A stretch of DNA of 64,000 nucleotides from Mytilus trossulus. Its lineage: Eukaryota; Mollusca; Bivalvia; Mytilida; Mytilidae. The notes beneath the pieces were generated by a model, which was given only the letters and a program-made list of their open reading frames with translations, made no database searches and was not told the DNA's origin. Location: the NCBI RefSeq assembly GCF_036588685.1, contig NC_086386.1, positions 73,778,682 through 73,842,681 on the forward strand, written 5' to 3'. A program made the translations under genes and the position numbers. Below are positions 62,628-64,000 of the stretch, in pieces; positions within the stretch are counted from its first letter, which is position 1; every line of letters starts with the position of its first letter.

Positions 62628-62870
62628 ATTCTGAATAAGATTTAAAACAATTTTGTAATCTACTGACGAGAAATACGTTTTTCTGCATCAGTGAACACAT
62701 GAAAAACAGTTTCTTTATTTTGAGATTTATGATGTTTAACGTTTCACAGACATTATCTTCATATAGAAAAAAAAACATATCGAACTTCAATATATATATA
62801 TATACTAGTATCTTGAAGTTCGATATGTTTTTTTTTCTATATGAAGATAAGTTTAAATCTTATTCAGAAT
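62628..62870. repeat. Large two-part hairpin
   Basis: Inner arms of about 37 nt (ATCTTCATATAGAAAAAAAA... and its inverse at 62811-62850) surround a TA-rich loop with (TA)n at 62790. Outer arms TATTCTGAATAAGATTTAAA (62628) and its inverse (62851) match perfectly, but 107 bp on the left side have no partner on the right. Confidence 0.85.
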
Positions 62871-63050
62871 ACAGACATAAGCGCAAGAAATTTGAAACAT
62901 GTGCTTAGAAGCTATCTAAAATTTGTTATTCTCAGATGAGTACCACTTAAAAACACAACAAGATATCAATCTGATGCGTCTGAAACCCCTTTCCTTGATT
63001 TACCTTCATCAAGAACGCTCATAACCATAGATAACACGTGCAGGAGTTTT

Positions 63051-64000
63051 GATAAAGTCTTATATTGTAAATAAAATCATAATTATGCTGTATGCTTTTT
63101 ATCATTAATGGCTTATTTATACGTTATATACATATATTCGTCAGTTGTAAGCATTGCTCATCAGTCTGTCCCGATTGACGTATGTATATTTATTTTTTTC
63201 ATCTTGTATGATTTAGTTATGCTTCACTTGAGAAGTAGATAAGATATTGCATTGATTTGTATCGCATTGGTATTGGCATAAATAAAATAGAATAAAGTGT
63301 CTGAAAATTTCCATTTCATACAATTTCGTTATTCTTCTTCATCTGACAAAGTTCTCCCTTTTGCCTGTTTCGTTTCAGACGGTTTATATGGTTGGCCCTC
63401 AAATGTATGTCTGAAAAATGCTTGCTGGAAATTTTAAACATAAACTATAATTAATCGATGTGTTTAGAGAAAATGTGATTTATTTTTTGTTGAAGAGTCG
63501 TTCTGATATATATGTAAAAAGGACGATTCAATGGGGGAAAGGGGGAGGGGGAAATACGCGTACGGCACAAATGTTTTGTCTAAATTAAAGTAAATCTAAG
63601 TCGAGCAAATTGCAACGAAACCAAAGCTAATTAAATGAACTTTTACCAGACGGCAAAAAAATACAACTTTCCGTTGAATTTCATCGTTGGTCATACTTGG
63701 TGGCTAAATTTTACTCGATGTAATTAAACGTTAGTCTTCTTCATACAATTAATTGTTACTAACCAATCTAGTTTCCAGTAGTTTTGTCACGATAAGTATT
63801 GTTGTTTTTAATAGTTTCAGTTATTTGAAAAAAATATTAAGAAACCTTTAGAAAATATACTTACCTGAATTGTCAGTCAATGAAATATGTGTATTATCTC
63901 TACTCATAATAAATTTATCTTGTTTAGTATTTATTTTCTTACTTTTAGCTGATATAAGTTGTGTCCCAACTTTTGACATCAGTATTATGCATCTAATGAT
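63051..64000. repeat. Direct duplication at right edge, copy 2
   Basis: Partner of 61527-62422; it runs off the window. It has an extra G-rich insert at about 63530-63555. Confidence 0.9.
63865..63899 (-). CDS. Candidate 35-nt exon, copy 2
   Basis: Same splice sites and length as 62287-62321, in the same only-open frame: DNTHISLTDNS. Confidence 0.4.

Overview
The window is AT-rich, intron-rich, repeat-dense animal nuclear DNA. The dispersed repeats look like those I remember from marine mussels (Mytilus) and other bivalves. Examples are a repeat ending in a B-less SINE-like tail (tandem at 2429-3040), the family with the 'GACGAAACGCGCGTCTGGCG' core (58100), the 'AAGGCGAGAC' ended element (45364-47240) and the 'CTCACTAGGCCC' repeat (31490-32292). 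A Mytilus-like bivalve is therefore my inference; no search was run. There are no operons, CRISPR arrays or prokaryotic features.

Layout. (1) 1-1449 carries the first exon of a RING-less double-B-box/coiled-coil (TRIM-like) gene on the minus strand; a second copy (about 95% identical protein) sits at 55052-55818, and three small minus-strand exons can be traced to its left. (2) 2.4-13 kb is a graveyard of dispersed repeats, including a broken Penelope-like retroelement (4.7-6.4 kb) and a MITE at 12.16 kb. (3) 14.0-24.07 kb is a roughly 3.85-kb unit present three times in tandem, with a mosaic pattern of similarity and candidate tiny exons on the minus strand. (4) 25.97-50.90 kb is bounded by about 2-kb inverted repeat arms. 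Each arm holds an array of 18-bp GTCCATGCATGCATGGAC palindromes with alternating 34/40-bp spacing, a long AT tract, and a TATA box plus a conserved 5' splice donor that both face inward. Inside lie a broken multi-Cys protein gene of unknown function (37467-39226), a near-perfect 368-bp tandem array (39823-41738), several foldback MITEs with 9-11-bp target duplications, and large bivalve repeats. (5) 50.9-56 kb holds the second B-box gene. (6) 56.2-64 kb holds more MITEs, a long hairpin (62628-62870) and a direct duplication at the right edge carrying a conserved 35-nt candidate exon.

The two B-box exons are the only clearly intact protein-coding sequences. The best candidate for something undescribed is the 25-kb inverted-repeat structure, which resembles a very large foldback-type transposon; an old inverted duplication, or two solo insertions, remains possible.
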